The notes: generated from the letters alone by a model not told the origin. Shown: positions 26,601-36,128, counted from the stretch's first letter. The stretch: DNA of 64,000 bases from Gammaproteobacteria bacterium (GCA_018819515.1 JAHJPX010000006.1:124001-188000); one strand, 5' to 3'. Numbers and translations: made by a program.

Positions 26601-27272
26601 TCAGTTCGTCAGTGTGCGCACGCCGTCCGGGGTGGCAAGCAGCAACAGGTCAGCGCCACGGCGGGCAAACAGTCCGTTGGTGACAACGCCGACGATCTGG
26701 TTCAGCGTCGTTTCGAATTCAGCCGGCTTGGCGATGGCGAGTCCTTGGACATCGATAATCAGGTTGCCGTTGTCGGTAACGAAGCCGTCACGTAGCTTGG
26801 GCTGGCCGCCCAGTTTCTCCAGTTCGCGGGCGACGTAGGCGCTCGCCATCGGAATTACTTCTATCGGCAGCGGAAACTTGCCGAGGGTGTCGACCAGCTT
26901 GCTCTGGTCGCAGACGCAGATGAACTTGTCGGCCACAGCGGCGACGATCTTCTCCCGCGTCAACGCGCCACCGCCGCCTTTGACCATCTCCAGCCGGGCG
27001 GTGATCTCGTCGGCGCCGTCTACATAGACCGGCATGCGGCTGACTTCATTGAGATCGAGCACCTTGATGCCGTGCCCTTCGAGCCGCTTGCGCGTTGCTT
27101 CGGAACTGGCGACCGTTGCGGCGATGCGATTCTTGATCTTCGCCAGTTCGTCGATGAAAAAGTTGGCGGTCGAGCCGGTTCCGACGCCGATGATGCTGCC
27201 GGCCGGCGTGCTGGACGCGACATGGTCGGCAGCGGCCCTGGCCACGGCCTGCTTCAGTTCGTCCTGGGTCAT
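26601..27272 (-). CDS. rpiA: ribose-5-phosphate isomerase A
   Basis: The 223-residue enzyme interconverts ribose 5-phosphate and ribulose 5-phosphate, serving the pentose phosphate and Calvin cycles. It has IIGVGTGSTANFFIDEL, the catalytic region YVDGADEI, MVKGGGGALTREKI and CVCDQSKLVD. I choose the ATG ending at 27272 (MTQDELKQ) because CAGGAGAC lies just upstream. It supplies the substrate pool of prk although it is outside the cbb block. Confidence 0.95.
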   Translation of the reverse strand: MTQDELKQAVARAAADHVASSTPAGSIIGVGTGSTANFFIDELAKIKNRIAATVASSEATRKRLEGHGIKVLDLNEVSRMPVYVDGADEITARLEMVKGGGGALTREKIVAAVADKFICVCDQSKLVDTLGKFPLPIEVIPMASAYVARELEKLGGQPKLRDGFVTDNGNLIIDVQGLAIAKPAEFETTLNQIVGVVTNGLFARRGADLLLLATPDGVRTLTN

Positions 27273-27340
27273 GCGGTCTCCTGAATCGGGTTGCAAGGCT
27301 TGGAGACGGAATTGTAGCCGCTGGTTGCGGCCGGCGCAGT

Positions 27341-27940
27341 TCAGCGCGACGAACTGGTTCCGCGCCTGAACAGGGCGGCGAAACTGGAGGCATTCGCTGC
27401 CACAGAGCGTCGCCAGCGGAAGGCGCGTGACTTTTCCGCAGCCGTGAGCGGCGTCAGCCGCGGCTCGTCTTCCTTGGCGCCGAGCTTGTAGACGGGTCGC
27501 ATTGGCCCGTTGCGCGCGCGCCGCCAGCCGCTGATGTGGATCTTGCCCTGAATCAACAGGGCATCCAGATAATCCGAGTTCTTCACGGTGTTGAGCGACA
27601 GCCCGGACAGCCTGGCCGCCTGGCGGTAGTCGATCGGACCGTACTTTTCGATGACCTCCAGCAGGCGCGCCATGCCCGGCGCTTCGCGGTTCGCTTCGCC
27701 CACACCTGGTTTCGGGTAGTCCGGGCCGGAACCGAGGCTGTAGAGCGGTGTGGTGAATCCGCCGCTGCCATTGCGCTGCCAGCCGGAAATGAAGATCACA
27801 CCCTCGCGTCGCAGGGTCTTGAGGTAGCCGCCGCCCGAGAGCGTGCTGACGCTCACATAGGCGCGCTCGGCGATTTCTTCCTTCGTCAGTCCTGGCGCGC
27901 GTCGCAGCGTGGCCAGGATGCGTTCCGCGGCACGGTTCAT
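27341..27940 (-). CDS. protein with two tandem winged-helix-like units
   Basis: The 199-residue protein appears internally duplicated. The first unit has the HTH-like TKEEIAERAYVSVSTLSGGGYLKTL followed by VIFISGWQRN and PLYSLG; the second has YRQAARLSGLSLNTVKNSDYLDAL followed by KIHISGWRRA and PVYKLG. Each looks like a DNA-binding helix-turn-helix plus a short beta hairpin. The C-terminal 40 residues are basic. Regulatory targets are unknown. A GTG start 45 nt upstream is possible; neither start has a strong SD. Confidence 0.6.
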   Translation of the reverse strand: MNRAAERILATLRRAPGLTKEEIAERAYVSVSTLSGGGYLKTLRREGVIFISGWQRNGSGGFTTPLYSLGSGPDYPKPGVGEANREAPGMARLLEVIEKYGPIDYRQAARLSGLSLNTVKNSDYLDALLIQGKIHISGWRRARNGPMRPVYKLGAKEDEPRLTPLTAAEKSRAFRWRRSVAANASSFAALFRRGTSSSR

Positions 27941-28168
27941 GATGTCGTGGACAATACGGTCATGGATGGTGGCGGGCAACCGCACCCGCCGATGTGCAAT
28001 ATGAGAGTAACGTCATTGTCGCCGCGAACTTGATCCCCGAAACACCAAAACCAAGTTCTGCGCCTATCACTAATAGCATAGTCGATCGCGTGCGAAATGG
28101 ACAGGCGTAACCGCGGTACGGGTGTTTGCACGGGTTGCGGCGAGCGGGCTGCCGCTCCCGGGTGGGAC

Positions 28169-30046
28169 TCAGGAAGAGCGCTTGCGGGGAGCCGGCAGGT
28201 CGGTGCAACTGCCGTGTGCGACTTCGGCCGTGAGGCCGACGGTTTCGCCCAGCGTCGGGTGCGGGTGGATGGTCTTGCCGATGTCCACTGCGTCGGCGCC
28301 CATCTCGATGGCCAGCGCGATTTCGCCGATCATGTCGCCGGCCGACGGGCCGACGATGCTGCCGCCGACGACGCGATGCGTCTCGGCATCGAACACCAGC
28401 TTGGTGAAACCGTACTCCGCGCCGTTGGCGATGGCCCGGCCCGACGCGGCCCACGGAAACTTGGCGACCTCGACCTTGCGGCCGGCCTTCTTCGCCTCGT
28501 CCTCGCCGAGGCCCACCCAGGCGACTTCGGGGTGCGTGTAGGCGACGCCGGGAATCACGGTGGCGTCGAAGTGCGACTTCTGTCCCGCCGCCGCTTCCGC
28601 CGCGACGTGCGCCTCATGCACCGCCTTGTGCGCCAGCATGGGCTGGCCGACGACGTCGCCGATGGCGTAAATGTGCGGCACGCCGGTTCGCATCTGCGAG
28701 TCGACCGGGATGAAGCCGCGCTCGGTGACGGCGATACCCGCCTTGTCGGCGCCGATCTTGTTGCCGTTCGGACTGCGGCCGGCCGATTGCAGCACCAGGT
28801 CGTAGCGTTGCGCTTCGGCGGGGGCGTTCTCGCCCTCGAACTTGACCCAGATGCCGTCCTTCTTTGCCTCGGCGCTAGCCGTCTTGGTCTTGAGCATGAT
28901 CTTCTCGAAGCGCGATGCGTTCTGCTTCTCCCAGACCTTGACGAGGTCGCGGTCCGGGCCCTGCATCAGGCCGTCGAGCATTTCGACCACGTCGACCTTG
29001 GCGCCGAGCGTCGAATACACCGTCGCCATTTCCAGGCCGATGATGCCGCCGCCGATCACCAGCATGCGCTTGGGCACCTGGCGCAGTTCCAGCGCGCCGG
29101 TCGAATCGACGATGCGCTCGTCCTTCGGCAGGAAGGGCAGATGCACCGCGGCGGAACCGGCGGCGATGATGCACTTGGCGAACTTGATGACCTTCTTGGC
29201 GCCCGTCTTCTCCTGTGCGCTGCCGGTCGTCTCCTCGACTTCGAGGTGGTTCGCATCGAGGAAGTGGCCGTAGCCGCGCACGGTCTCGACCTTGCGGCCC
29301 TTGGCCATGCCGGTGAGGCCTGTGGTCAGCTTGCTTACCACCTTGGCCTTGTGGGCGCGCAGCTTGTCGATGTCGAGCTTGGGCGCGGCGAAGGTGATGC
29401 CAAGGTCGCTGGCGTGCGCCGCTTCCTCCATTACCGCGGCGACGTGCAGCAGCGCCTTCGACGGTATGCAGCCGACGTTGAGGCAGACGCCGCCGAGCGT
29501 GGCGTAGCGCTCGACCATCACCGTCTTCATGCCGAGGTCTGCGGAGCGGAAGGCGGCCGAGTAGCCGCCGGGGCCGGCGCCGAGGACGAGCATCTCGGTT
29601 TCGATGTCGGCCTTGCCGGTGTAGCTGCCGGCAGGCAAAGTCAGTGGTGGCGGTACGCCACCTTCGGTAGGCGCGGGTGAAGGAGCAGGGGCCGGTGCGG
29701 CGGCGGGCTTGCCGGCAGGGGCAGCGGTGGCTGCGGAATCCAGCACCAGGATCACGCTGCCTTCCGAAACTTTGTCGCCAAGCTTGACCTTCAACTCCTT
29801 GATGGTGCCCGCGGCGGGCGCGGGTACGTCCAGCGTCGCCTTGTCGGATTCGAGCGTGACCAGCGATGCTTCGGCTTCGACGACGTCGCCCGGCTTGACG
29901 TGGATCTCGATGACCGGCACATCCTTGAAGTCGCCGATGTCGGGGACTTTGACGTCGAGGGTGTTGGCTACGGCCGGCCTGTCGGCCTTAACGCCCGCTT
30001 CGCGGGCATTAGCCTGCGCCGAAACTTCGCTTTCGCTCGTTTTCAT
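28169..30046 (-). CDS. lpdA: dihydrolipoamide dehydrogenase with N-terminal lipoyl domain (PDH E3)
   Basis: The 625-residue flavoprotein reoxidises dihydrolipoamide in the pyruvate dehydrogenase complex. A lipoyl domain (about 31-110; lysine in ESDKATLDVP) is followed by an Ala/Pro linker and the E3 domain (from about 145): GAGPGGYSAAF, the redox disulfide GGVCLNVGCIPSKAL and the C-terminal HPHPTLGE His-Glu pair. A lipoyl-E3 fusion is common in betaproteobacteria. The start overlaps the aceF stop in ATGA. Two oddities: 30 extra N-terminal residues encoded by small palindromes, and a dispersed repeat encoding GGVPPPLTL in the linker. Confidence 0.93.
   Translation of the reverse strand: MKTSESEVSAQANAREAGVKADRPAVANTLDVKVPDIGDFKDVPVIEIHVKPGDVVEAEASLVTLESDKATLDVPAPAAGTIKELKVKLGDKVSEGSVILVLDSAATAAPAGKPAAAPAPAPSPAPTEGGVPPPLTLPAGSYTGKADIETEMLVLGAGPGGYSAAFRSADLGMKTVMVERYATLGGVCLNVGCIPSKALLHVAAVMEEAAHASDLGITFAAPKLDIDKLRAHKAKVVSKLTTGLTGMAKGRKVETVRGYGHFLDANHLEVEETTGSAQEKTGAKKVIKFAKCIIAAGSAAVHLPFLPKDERIVDSTGALELRQVPKRMLVIGGGIIGLEMATVYSTLGAKVDVVEMLDGLMQGPDRDLVKVWEKQNASRFEKIMLKTKTASAEAKKDGIWVKFEGENAPAEAQRYDLVLQSAGRSPNGNKIGADKAGIAVTERGFIPVDSQMRTGVPHIYAIGDVVGQPMLAHKAVHEAHVAAEAAAGQKSHFDATVIPGVAYTHPEVAWVGLGEDEAKKAGRKVEVAKFPWAASGRAIANGAEYGFTKLVFDAETHRVVGGSIVGPSAGDMIGEIALAIEMGADAVDIGKTIHPHPTLGETVGLTAEVAHGSCTDLPAPRKRSS
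29637..29662 (+). repeat. dispersed repeat copy in the lpdA linker
   Basis: Copy in reverse sense to the gene, coding for GGVPPPLTL at about residues 129-137, exactly between the lipoyl domain and the E3 domain. Confidence 0.85.
29972..30007. repeat. adjacent small palindromes in the lpdA N-terminal extension
   Basis: GGCCG...CGGCC is followed by the perfect hairpin GCCCGC-TTC-GCGGGC (29993-30007). Both lie inside the unusual 30-residue N-terminal extension of LpdA and look like an inserted palindromic element kept in frame. Confidence 0.5.
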
Positions 30047-31401
30047 AGCATCACTCTCCGGAAGTCGCCAAGCAATTGCGCCAGATACGCATTGAAGCGC
30101 GTCGCCAGCGCGCCGTCGATGACGCGGTGGTCGGCGGAGAGCGACAGCGGCACCGTCAGGCGCGGCACGAAGGCCTTGCCGTCCCACACCGGCTTCATGC
30201 TCGATTTGCTGACGCCGAGAATCGCGACTTCCGGCGCATTGACGATGGGCGAGAACGAAGTCCCGCCGATGCCGCCGACGGACGAGATCGTGAAGGTGGC
30301 ACCCTGCATGTCGGCCGGGCCGAGCTTGCCTTCGCGTGCCTTCCTGGCGAGATCGGAGGTTTCCTGCGCGATCTCGACGACACCCTTCTGGTCGGCGTTC
30401 TTCAGCACCGGCACCATCAGGCCGTTCGGCGTGTCGGCGGCGAAACCGATGTGCCAGTAGTTCTTGAAGACCTGGTTCTCGCCATCAAGGGAGCTGTTGA
30501 GGTCGGGGTACTTCTTCAGCGCGGCGACCACGGCCTTGATGATGAAGGCAAGCATGGTGACCTTGATGCCGGCTTTCTCGTTTTCCTTGTTGAGCTGGAT
30601 GCGCAGCGCTTCGAGGTCAGTGATGTCGGCGTCCTCGTGGTACGTGACCGCCGGAATCATCACCCAGTTGCGGGCGAGGTTGGGGCCGGAGATCTTCTTG
30701 ATGCGCGACAGCGGCTTGACCTCGACGGGGCCGAACTTGGCGAAGTCGACTTGCGGCCAGGGCAGCAGGTCCAGCCCGCCACCAGAAGTCAGCCGTGGCG
30801 GTACGCCACCTGCGGCGGTGGCGCCGCTCATCACACCCTTGACGAAGTTCTGCACGTCGGCCTGGGTGATGCGGCCCTTCGGTCCGGTACCGGGAACCTT
30901 GGACACATCGACGCCCAGTTCGCGCGCGAAGGCTCGTACCGACGGGCTGGCATGGGCCTTGATGCCGCCGTCGATGGCCAGCATTTCGGCAGGCGTTGGC
31001 ATGCTGATGGCAGGCGGCGCGGTAGTCGGTTCGGCTTCGGTCGGACGGATTTCGCACACCTCGCCTGAGGGGGCGGGTGCGGCAACGGCGGGCGTTGCGG
31101 CCGGCGCAGCGGCGGGTGCCGGGGCCGGTGCAGCGGCGGCGGGTTTCGCAGCGGGCGCGGCGGCCGCCTGGGCCGCAGCTTCCAGCACGACCACCACGCT
31201 GCCTTCCGAGACCTTGTCGCCGATCTTGACCTTCACTTCCTTGACGATGCCTGCGGCGGAACTCGGCACGTCCATGGTCGCCTTGTCGGATTCGAGGGAG
31301 ACGAGCGGCGCTTCCGCTGCCACGGTGTCGCCCACCTTGACGTGGATCTCGATGACCGGCACGTCCTTGAAGTCGCCGATGTCGGGTACTTTGATATCCA
31401 T
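30043..31401 (-). CDS. aceF: pyruvate dehydrogenase E2, dihydrolipoyl acetyltransferase
   Basis: The 452-residue protein has one lipoyl domain (1-75; lysine in ESDKATMDVP), an Ala/Pro linker, a peripheral subunit-binding domain (about 130-170; SPSVRAFARELGVDVSKVPGTGP region) and the catalytic acyltransferase domain (about 225-452; ends with LSADHRVIDGA, the catalytic His-Asp). Start is 2 nt after the aceE stop. The lipoyl domain is nearly identical to that of LpdA, indicating duplication. A dispersed repeat (30784-30810) lies in the second linker and encodes GGVPPRLTSG. Confidence 0.95.
   Translation of the reverse strand: MDIKVPDIGDFKDVPVIEIHVKVGDTVAAEAPLVSLESDKATMDVPSSAAGIVKEVKVKIGDKVSEGSVVVVLEAAAQAAAAPAAKPAAAAPAPAPAAAPAATPAVAAPAPSGEVCEIRPTEAEPTTAPPAISMPTPAEMLAIDGGIKAHASPSVRAFARELGVDVSKVPGTGPKGRITQADVQNFVKGVMSGATAAGGVPPRLTSGGGLDLLPWPQVDFAKFGPVEVKPLSRIKKISGPNLARNWVMIPAVTYHEDADITDLEALRIQLNKENEKAGIKVTMLAFIIKAVVAALKKYPDLNSSLDGENQVFKNYWHIGFAADTPNGLMVPVLKNADQKGVVEIAQETSDLARKAREGKLGPADMQGATFTISSVGGIGGTSFSPIVNAPEVAILGVSKSSMKPVWDGKAFVPRLTVPLSLSADHRVIDGALATRFNAYLAQLLGDFRRVML
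30784..30810 (+). repeat. dispersed repeat copy in the aceF linker
   Basis: Copy with one change at the A-rich end, located at about residues 198-206, between the subunit-binding and catalytic domains. Same coding frame as the lpdA copy. Confidence 0.85.
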
Positions 31402-31403
31402 GA

Positions 31404-34085
31404 TCACACCCCCACCGGATTCGGCTTCTTCGGATCGAGGCCGTATTTCTTCAACGCCTCGGTGACCTTCGCGTGCTTGATCTGGCCGTCGTCGGCAAGC
31501 GAGCGCAGTGCGGCGACGGTGATCCAGCGGCGATCGACTTCGAAGAAGCTGCGCAATTGCTCGCGCGAGTCGGAGCGGCCGAAGCCGTCGGTGCCGAGTA
31601 CCGTGTAGCGCCGGCCGTCGAGCGTCACGAAGGGCCGTATCTGTTCGGCGAACATGCGCACGTAGTCGGTGGCGGCAACCACCGGGCCGCGCGTGTCGGC
31701 GAGCTTGCTCGCCAAGTGGCAGAGCTTCCTCGGTTCCTCGGGATGCAGCATCTGGTGGCGCGTGCAGTTGTGGCCGTCGCGCGCCAGTTCCGTGAAGCTC
31801 GGGCATGACCACAGGTCCGACTCGACGCCCCAGTCGTTCCGCAACATTTCGGCGGCGGCGATGGCCTCGCGGAAGATCACGCCCGACCCCATCAGTTGCA
31901 CGCGCGGGCCGTTGGTGTTGGCGCCCTTCTTGAACAGGTACATGCCCTTGAGGATGTCCTTTTCCACACCGGCGGGCATTTCGGGATGCTCGTAGTTCTC
32001 GTTCATCACCGTCAGGTAGTAGAAGACGTCCTCCTGCTCGGTGACCATACGCCGCAGGCCGTCCTGCACGATCACCGCCACTTCGTAGGCGAAGGTCGGG
32101 TCGTAGGAGAGGCAGTTCGGGATCGTTGCCGACAGGATGTGCGAATGGCCGTCCTCGTGCTGCAGGCCCTCGCCGTTCAGCGTGGTGCGGCCGGCGGTGC
32201 CGCCGACCAGGAAGCCGCGTGCCCGCGAATCGCCGGCCGCCCAGCACAGGTCCATCGTCCGTTGCATGCCGAACATCGAATAGAAGATATAGAAGGGCAG
32301 CATCTGCACGCCATGCGTCGAGTACGACGTGGCGGCCGCCATCCAGTCGGCCATGGCGCCGGCCTCGTTGATGCCTTCCTGCAGGATCTGGCCGTCCTTC
32401 GATTCCTTGTAGAACATCAACTGGTCGGCGTCCTGCGGCACGTAAGCCTGGCCCTGCTGGTTCCAGATGCCGTACTGGCGGAACATGCCTTCCATGCCGA
32501 AGGTGCGCGATTCGTCGGGCACGATGGGGACGATGCGCTTGCCCAGCGCCTTGTCGCGCAGGAGCGTGTTGAGGATGCGCACGAAGGCCATGGTGGTCGA
32601 TATCTCGCGACCGGCGCCGGTGGCCTTGAGCTGCGCATCGAACGCGGACAGCGCCGGTACCGGCAGCGGCTCGACCTTGCGGCGGCGCTGCGGCAGATAG
32701 CCGCCAAGCGCTTGGCGATGCTCGCGCATGTACTTGAGTTCGGGCGAATCCTCGGCGAACTTCAGGTAGGGCATGTGCTCGAGTTCGTCATCCGTGACCG
32801 GCAGATGGAAGCGGTCGCGGAAGGCCTTGAGCGAAACCGTGCCCATCTTCTTTTGCTGGTGGGTGATGTTCTGCGCCTCGCCGGATTCGCCCATGCCGTA
32901 GCCTTTGATGGTCTTGGCAAGGATCACGGTTGGTTGGCCGGTGTGTTCGATGGCGGCCTTGTAAGCGGCGTAAACCTTGTGCGGGTCGTGGCCGCCGCGA
33001 TTGAGGCGCCAGACATCGTCGTCGGTCCAACTGGCGACCATCGCTTTTAGCTCTGGCGTGTTGAAGAAGTGCTCGCGCACGTACGCGCCGTCTTTCGACT
33101 TGAAGGTCTGGTAGTCGCCGTCCACGCATTCCATCATGCGCTTGCGCAACAGGCCGTGTTTGTCCTGCGCCAGCAGCGGGTCCCAGTAGGAACCCCAGAC
33201 GACCTTGATCACGTTCCAGCCGGCGCCACGGAAATCGGCTTCGAGTTCCTGAATGATCTTGCCGTTGCCGCGCACCGGGCCGTCGAGGCGTTGCAGGTTG
33301 CAGTTCACGACGAAGATAAGGTTGTCGAGTTTCTCGCGGCCGGCCATGCCGATGGCGCCCATCGATTCCGGCTCGTCCATCTCACCGTCGCCCATGAAGG
33401 CCCAGACCTTGCGGCCGGCGGTGTTGGCCAGTTTGCGGTCATGCAGGTATTTCGTGAAGCGCGCCTGATAGATCGCCTGCAGGGGGCCGAGGCCCATCGA
33501 GACCGTCGGGAACTGCCAGAAGTCGGGCAGCAGCCAGGGGTGCGGGTAGGAGGGAATGCCCTTGCCGTCCACTTCCTGGCGGAAGCCGTCGAGCTTTGCT
33601 TCGTCGAAGCGGCCAAGCAGATAGGCTCGCGCGTAGATGCCCGGCGCCGAGTGGCCCTGGAAGAAGATCAGGTCGCCGCCGTGATTTTCGGAAGGCGCGT
33701 GCCAGAAATGCTGGAAACCGACGTCGTAGAGCGTCGCCGCCGAGGCGAAGCTGGCGATGTGGCCGCCGAGGTTGGAATCGCCCTTGTTGGCGCGCAGCAC
33801 CATGGCCAGCGCGTTCCAGCGCACGTAGGCGCGGATGCGGTTTTCGATGGCGTAGTCGCCGGGCGCACGCGGTTGCTGGTCGGCGGGGATCGTATTGACG
33901 TACTCGGTGTTGGCCGAGTAGGGTAGGTTGATGCCGGCGTGTTGGCCGAGCGCGATCAACTTCTCGATCAGGTAGTGGGCGCGTTTCGGACCCTCCTGCT
34001 CGATCACCGCTTCAAGGGCGTCGAGCCACTCGCGGGTCTCCTGCGGGTCGGCGTCGGGCGCCAACAGTCCGGTGGGGTCGGACAT
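31404..34085 (-). CDS. aceE: pyruvate dehydrogenase E1, homodimeric
   Basis: The 893-residue thiamine-diphosphate enzyme decarboxylates pyruvate and acetylates the lipoyl group of E2. It has the AceE features GGHIASFASAATLYDVGFQHFWH (described by start GGHIAS near residue 100), the ThDP motif beginning FMGDGEMDEPES and ending in FVVNCNLQRLDGPVRGN, and QEGINEAGAMADWMAAATSY. I begin at the ATG ending 34085, preceded by GAGGAGAC; the frame is open further upstream but without family similarity. First gene of aceE-aceF-lpdA. Confidence 0.96.
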   Translation of the reverse strand: MSDPTGLLAPDADPQETREWLDALEAVIEQEGPKRAHYLIEKLIALGQHAGINLPYSANTEYVNTIPADQQPRAPGDYAIENRIRAYVRWNALAMVLRANKGDSNLGGHIASFASAATLYDVGFQHFWHAPSENHGGDLIFFQGHSAPGIYARAYLLGRFDEAKLDGFRQEVDGKGIPSYPHPWLLPDFWQFPTVSMGLGPLQAIYQARFTKYLHDRKLANTAGRKVWAFMGDGEMDEPESMGAIGMAGREKLDNLIFVVNCNLQRLDGPVRGNGKIIQELEADFRGAGWNVIKVVWGSYWDPLLAQDKHGLLRKRMMECVDGDYQTFKSKDGAYVREHFFNTPELKAMVASWTDDDVWRLNRGGHDPHKVYAAYKAAIEHTGQPTVILAKTIKGYGMGESGEAQNITHQQKKMGTVSLKAFRDRFHLPVTDDELEHMPYLKFAEDSPELKYMREHRQALGGYLPQRRRKVEPLPVPALSAFDAQLKATGAGREISTTMAFVRILNTLLRDKALGKRIVPIVPDESRTFGMEGMFRQYGIWNQQGQAYVPQDADQLMFYKESKDGQILQEGINEAGAMADWMAAATSYSTHGVQMLPFYIFYSMFGMQRTMDLCWAAGDSRARGFLVGGTAGRTTLNGEGLQHEDGHSHILSATIPNCLSYDPTFAYEVAVIVQDGLRRMVTEQEDVFYYLTVMNENYEHPEMPAGVEKDILKGMYLFKKGANTNGPRVQLMGSGVIFREAIAAAEMLRNDWGVESDLWSCPSFTELARDGHNCTRHQMLHPEEPRKLCHLASKLADTRGPVVAATDYVRMFAEQIRPFVTLDGRRYTVLGTDGFGRSDSREQLRSFFEVDRRWITVAALRSLADDGQIKHAKVTEALKKYGLDPKKPNPVGV

Positions 34086-34300
34086 GGTGCGTCTCCTCTG
34101 TTGAGGTTTGTCGTTAACCCTGTCCGCCGGGTAGGCGGACGGGTCGTTATGTGCGCAGCTTAACCCTACTGGATAAGTCGGGCAATTGCGCTGTTGCGTA
34201 ATGTAAAACATCGATCCGTAATGCGCAATAATGCGGTGCAGCAATGACGCCGTTACAGACGGGTGCTAAGGTAGCGTCCAGATCGACAAAGGAGCACAGC
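34086..34300. promoter_or_regulatory. divergent control region between aceE and the oxidoreductase operon
   Basis: 215 nt with no gene. It holds an inverted repeat ATTGCGC (34185-34191) / GCGCAAT (34223-34229) and a repeated CGTAATG, plus AT-rich sequence. This would suit a shared regulator that chooses between the two pyruvate-oxidising enzymes, but no known operator (for example a PdhR box) was recognised. Confidence 0.4.
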
Positions 34301-34882
34301 ATGTTCCAGGTACGCATACACGGCCGGGGCGGCCAAGGAGTGGTGACGGCGGCGGAAATGCTGTCCATCGCCGCTTTCGACGAAGGACGACATGCCCAGG
34401 CGTTTCCCAGCTTCGGTTCCGAGCGCACCGGCGCGCCAGTGGTGGCCTTCTGCCGTATCGCCGACAAGGAAATCCGCCTGCGCGAGCCGATCATGGAACC
34501 CGACGCGCTGATCATCCAGGACCCGACGCTGCTGCATCAGGTCGATGTATTTTCCGGGCTGAAGCCCGACGGCTACATCCTGATTAACACCAGCAAGACC
34601 TTTGCGGAACTCGGCCTCGCCGATCTGGTGCGAGGCCGTCCGGCGGAGCGTCTTTGCACCGTGCCTGCCACCGAGATCGCGCTGCGCTGCGTTGGCCGCC
34701 CGGTACCTAACGTGCCGCTGCTGGCCGGTTTCGCCGCGATCTCCGGCATTCTGAAACTCGACTCGGTGACAAAGGCGATCGAGGACAAGTTTTCCGGCAA
34801 GGTCGCGGCGGGCAACGTCGCAGCCGCGACGGAGGCGTACAACACCGTGCGCAAGGCACTGGAGGAGATGGCGCATGCTTAA
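34301..34882 (+). CDS. 2-oxoacid:ferredoxin oxidoreductase, gamma subunit
   Basis: The 193-residue protein starts MFQVRIHGRGGQGVVTAAEML, the standard gamma-subunit opening, and has FGSERTGAPVVAF and a C-terminal helix. With the alpha and beta genes that follow it forms a pyruvate- or ketoisovalerate-type oxidoreductase that splits 2-oxoacids with CoA and reduces ferredoxin, or runs in reverse. AAAGGAG precedes the ATG. It overlaps the alpha gene by 8 nt. Confidence 0.92.
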   Translation: MFQVRIHGRGGQGVVTAAEMLSIAAFDEGRHAQAFPSFGSERTGAPVVAFCRIADKEIRLREPIMEPDALIIQDPTLLHQVDVFSGLKPDGYILINTSKTFAELGLADLVRGRPAERLCTVPATEIALRCVGRPVPNVPLLAGFAAISGILKLDSVTKAIEDKFSGKVAAGNVAAATEAYNTVRKALEEMAHA

Positions 34883-36128
34883 GCAAATGGAAGGTTCGCG
34901 CGCGGTCGCCGAAGCGGTCGCGCTGTGCAGGCCGGAAGTGGTCTGCGCCTATCCGATCTCGCCGCAGACCCACATCGTCGAAGCGGTAGGCGAGATGGTG
35001 AAGGACGGCAGCCTGTCGCCTTGCGAATTCATCAACGTCGAATCCGAGTTCGCCGCGATGTCGGTCGCCATCGGCTCTTCGGCCACGGGCGCGCGCACCT
35101 ATACCGCGACCGCTTCGCAGGGTCTGCTGTTCATGGCCGAAGCGGTGTACAACGCCTCCGGTCTCGGCCTGCCTATCGTGATGACGGTTGCCAACCGCGC
35201 CATCGGCGCGCCGATCAACATCTGGAATGACCACTCCGACGCGCTCTCGCAGCGCGATTCCGGCTGGCTGCAGATTTTCGCCGAGACCAACCAGGAGGCG
35301 CTCGACCTGCACATCCAGGCGTTCCGCCTCGCCGAGGAATTGTCTCTGCCGATCATGGTCTGCATGGACGGCTTCATCCTCACCCATGCCTATGAGCGCG
35401 TGGACATGCCGACGCAGGAACAAGTCGACGCCTACCTGCCCAAGTACGAGCCGCGTCAGGTGCTCGATCCGGCCGACCCGGTGTCCATCGGTGCGATGGT
35501 CGGGCCGGAAGCCTTCATGGAAGTGCGCTACCTCGCGCACGCCAAGCAGATGGAGGCGCTGAAGCTGATTCCCGCCTATGCCGCCGAATTCAAGGCCGTG
35601 TTCGGTCGTGACTCGGGCGGGCTGGTGCATACCTACAAGGCGGACGATGCCGACACCATCGTCGTCGCCATGGGCTCGGTGCTCGGCACCATCAAGGATG
35701 TGGTCGACGAAATGCGCGAAGCCGGTCACAAGATCGGCGTGCTCGGCATAACGCTGTTTCGTCCGTTCCCGATTACCCAGGTGCGCGCCGCGTTGCAGGG
35801 CGCCAAACGTGTTGTCGTGCTCGAGAAGAGCATGGCAATCGGCCTCGGCGGTATTCTCGCCGTCAATGTGCGCATGGCGCTCTCGGCGCTGCCCATCGAT
35901 GTCTATACGGTGGTTGCCGGCCTCGGCGGCCGGGCGATCACCATGCGTTCGCTTCACGCGCTGTTCCGCAAGGCCGAGAAGGACGACATCGATCCGATCA
36001 CCTTCCTCGACCTCAACCGCGCCGTGGTCGACAAGCAACTCGAACGCGAGCGCGCCACGCGCCGTTCCGGCCCGGCGGCCGAGGCGATCCTGCGCGACAT
36101 CGGCGTCGTCGCTGCGAAGCTGGCGTAG
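34875..36128 (+). CDS. 2-oxoacid:ferredoxin oxidoreductase, alpha subunit
   Basis: The 417-residue protein carries the pyrimidine-binding part of the enzyme: AYPISPQTHIVEAVGEM, the substrate and ThDP-contact region NVESEFAAMSVAIGSSATGAR, TATASQGLLFMAEAVY, and a C-terminal domain with VLEKSMAIGLGG. The pattern (YPITPQT-like, ESE) is that of pyruvate/2-ketoisovalerate enzymes; pyruvate is likely given the neighbouring dehydrogenase, but not proven. Confidence 0.92.
   Translation: MLKQMEGSRAVAEAVALCRPEVVCAYPISPQTHIVEAVGEMVKDGSLSPCEFINVESEFAAMSVAIGSSATGARTYTATASQGLLFMAEAVYNASGLGLPIVMTVANRAIGAPINIWNDHSDALSQRDSGWLQIFAETNQEALDLHIQAFRLAEELSLPIMVCMDGFILTHAYERVDMPTQEQVDAYLPKYEPRQVLDPADPVSIGAMVGPEAFMEVRYLAHAKQMEALKLIPAYAAEFKAVFGRDSGGLVHTYKADDADTIVVAMGSVLGTIKDVVDEMREAGHKIGVLGITLFRPFPITQVRAALQGAKRVVVLEKSMAIGLGGILAVNVRMALSALPIDVYTVVAGLGGRAITMRSLHALFRKAEKDDIDPITFLDLNRAVVDKQLERERATRRSGPAAEAILRDIGVVAAKLA

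Noticed and set aside
34185..34229. PdhR-type operator ahead of aceE
   Set aside because: The inverted repeat ATTGCGC/GCGCAAT does not match the ATTGGT-type PdhR box and its arms are about 31 nt apart, so no regulator is named.
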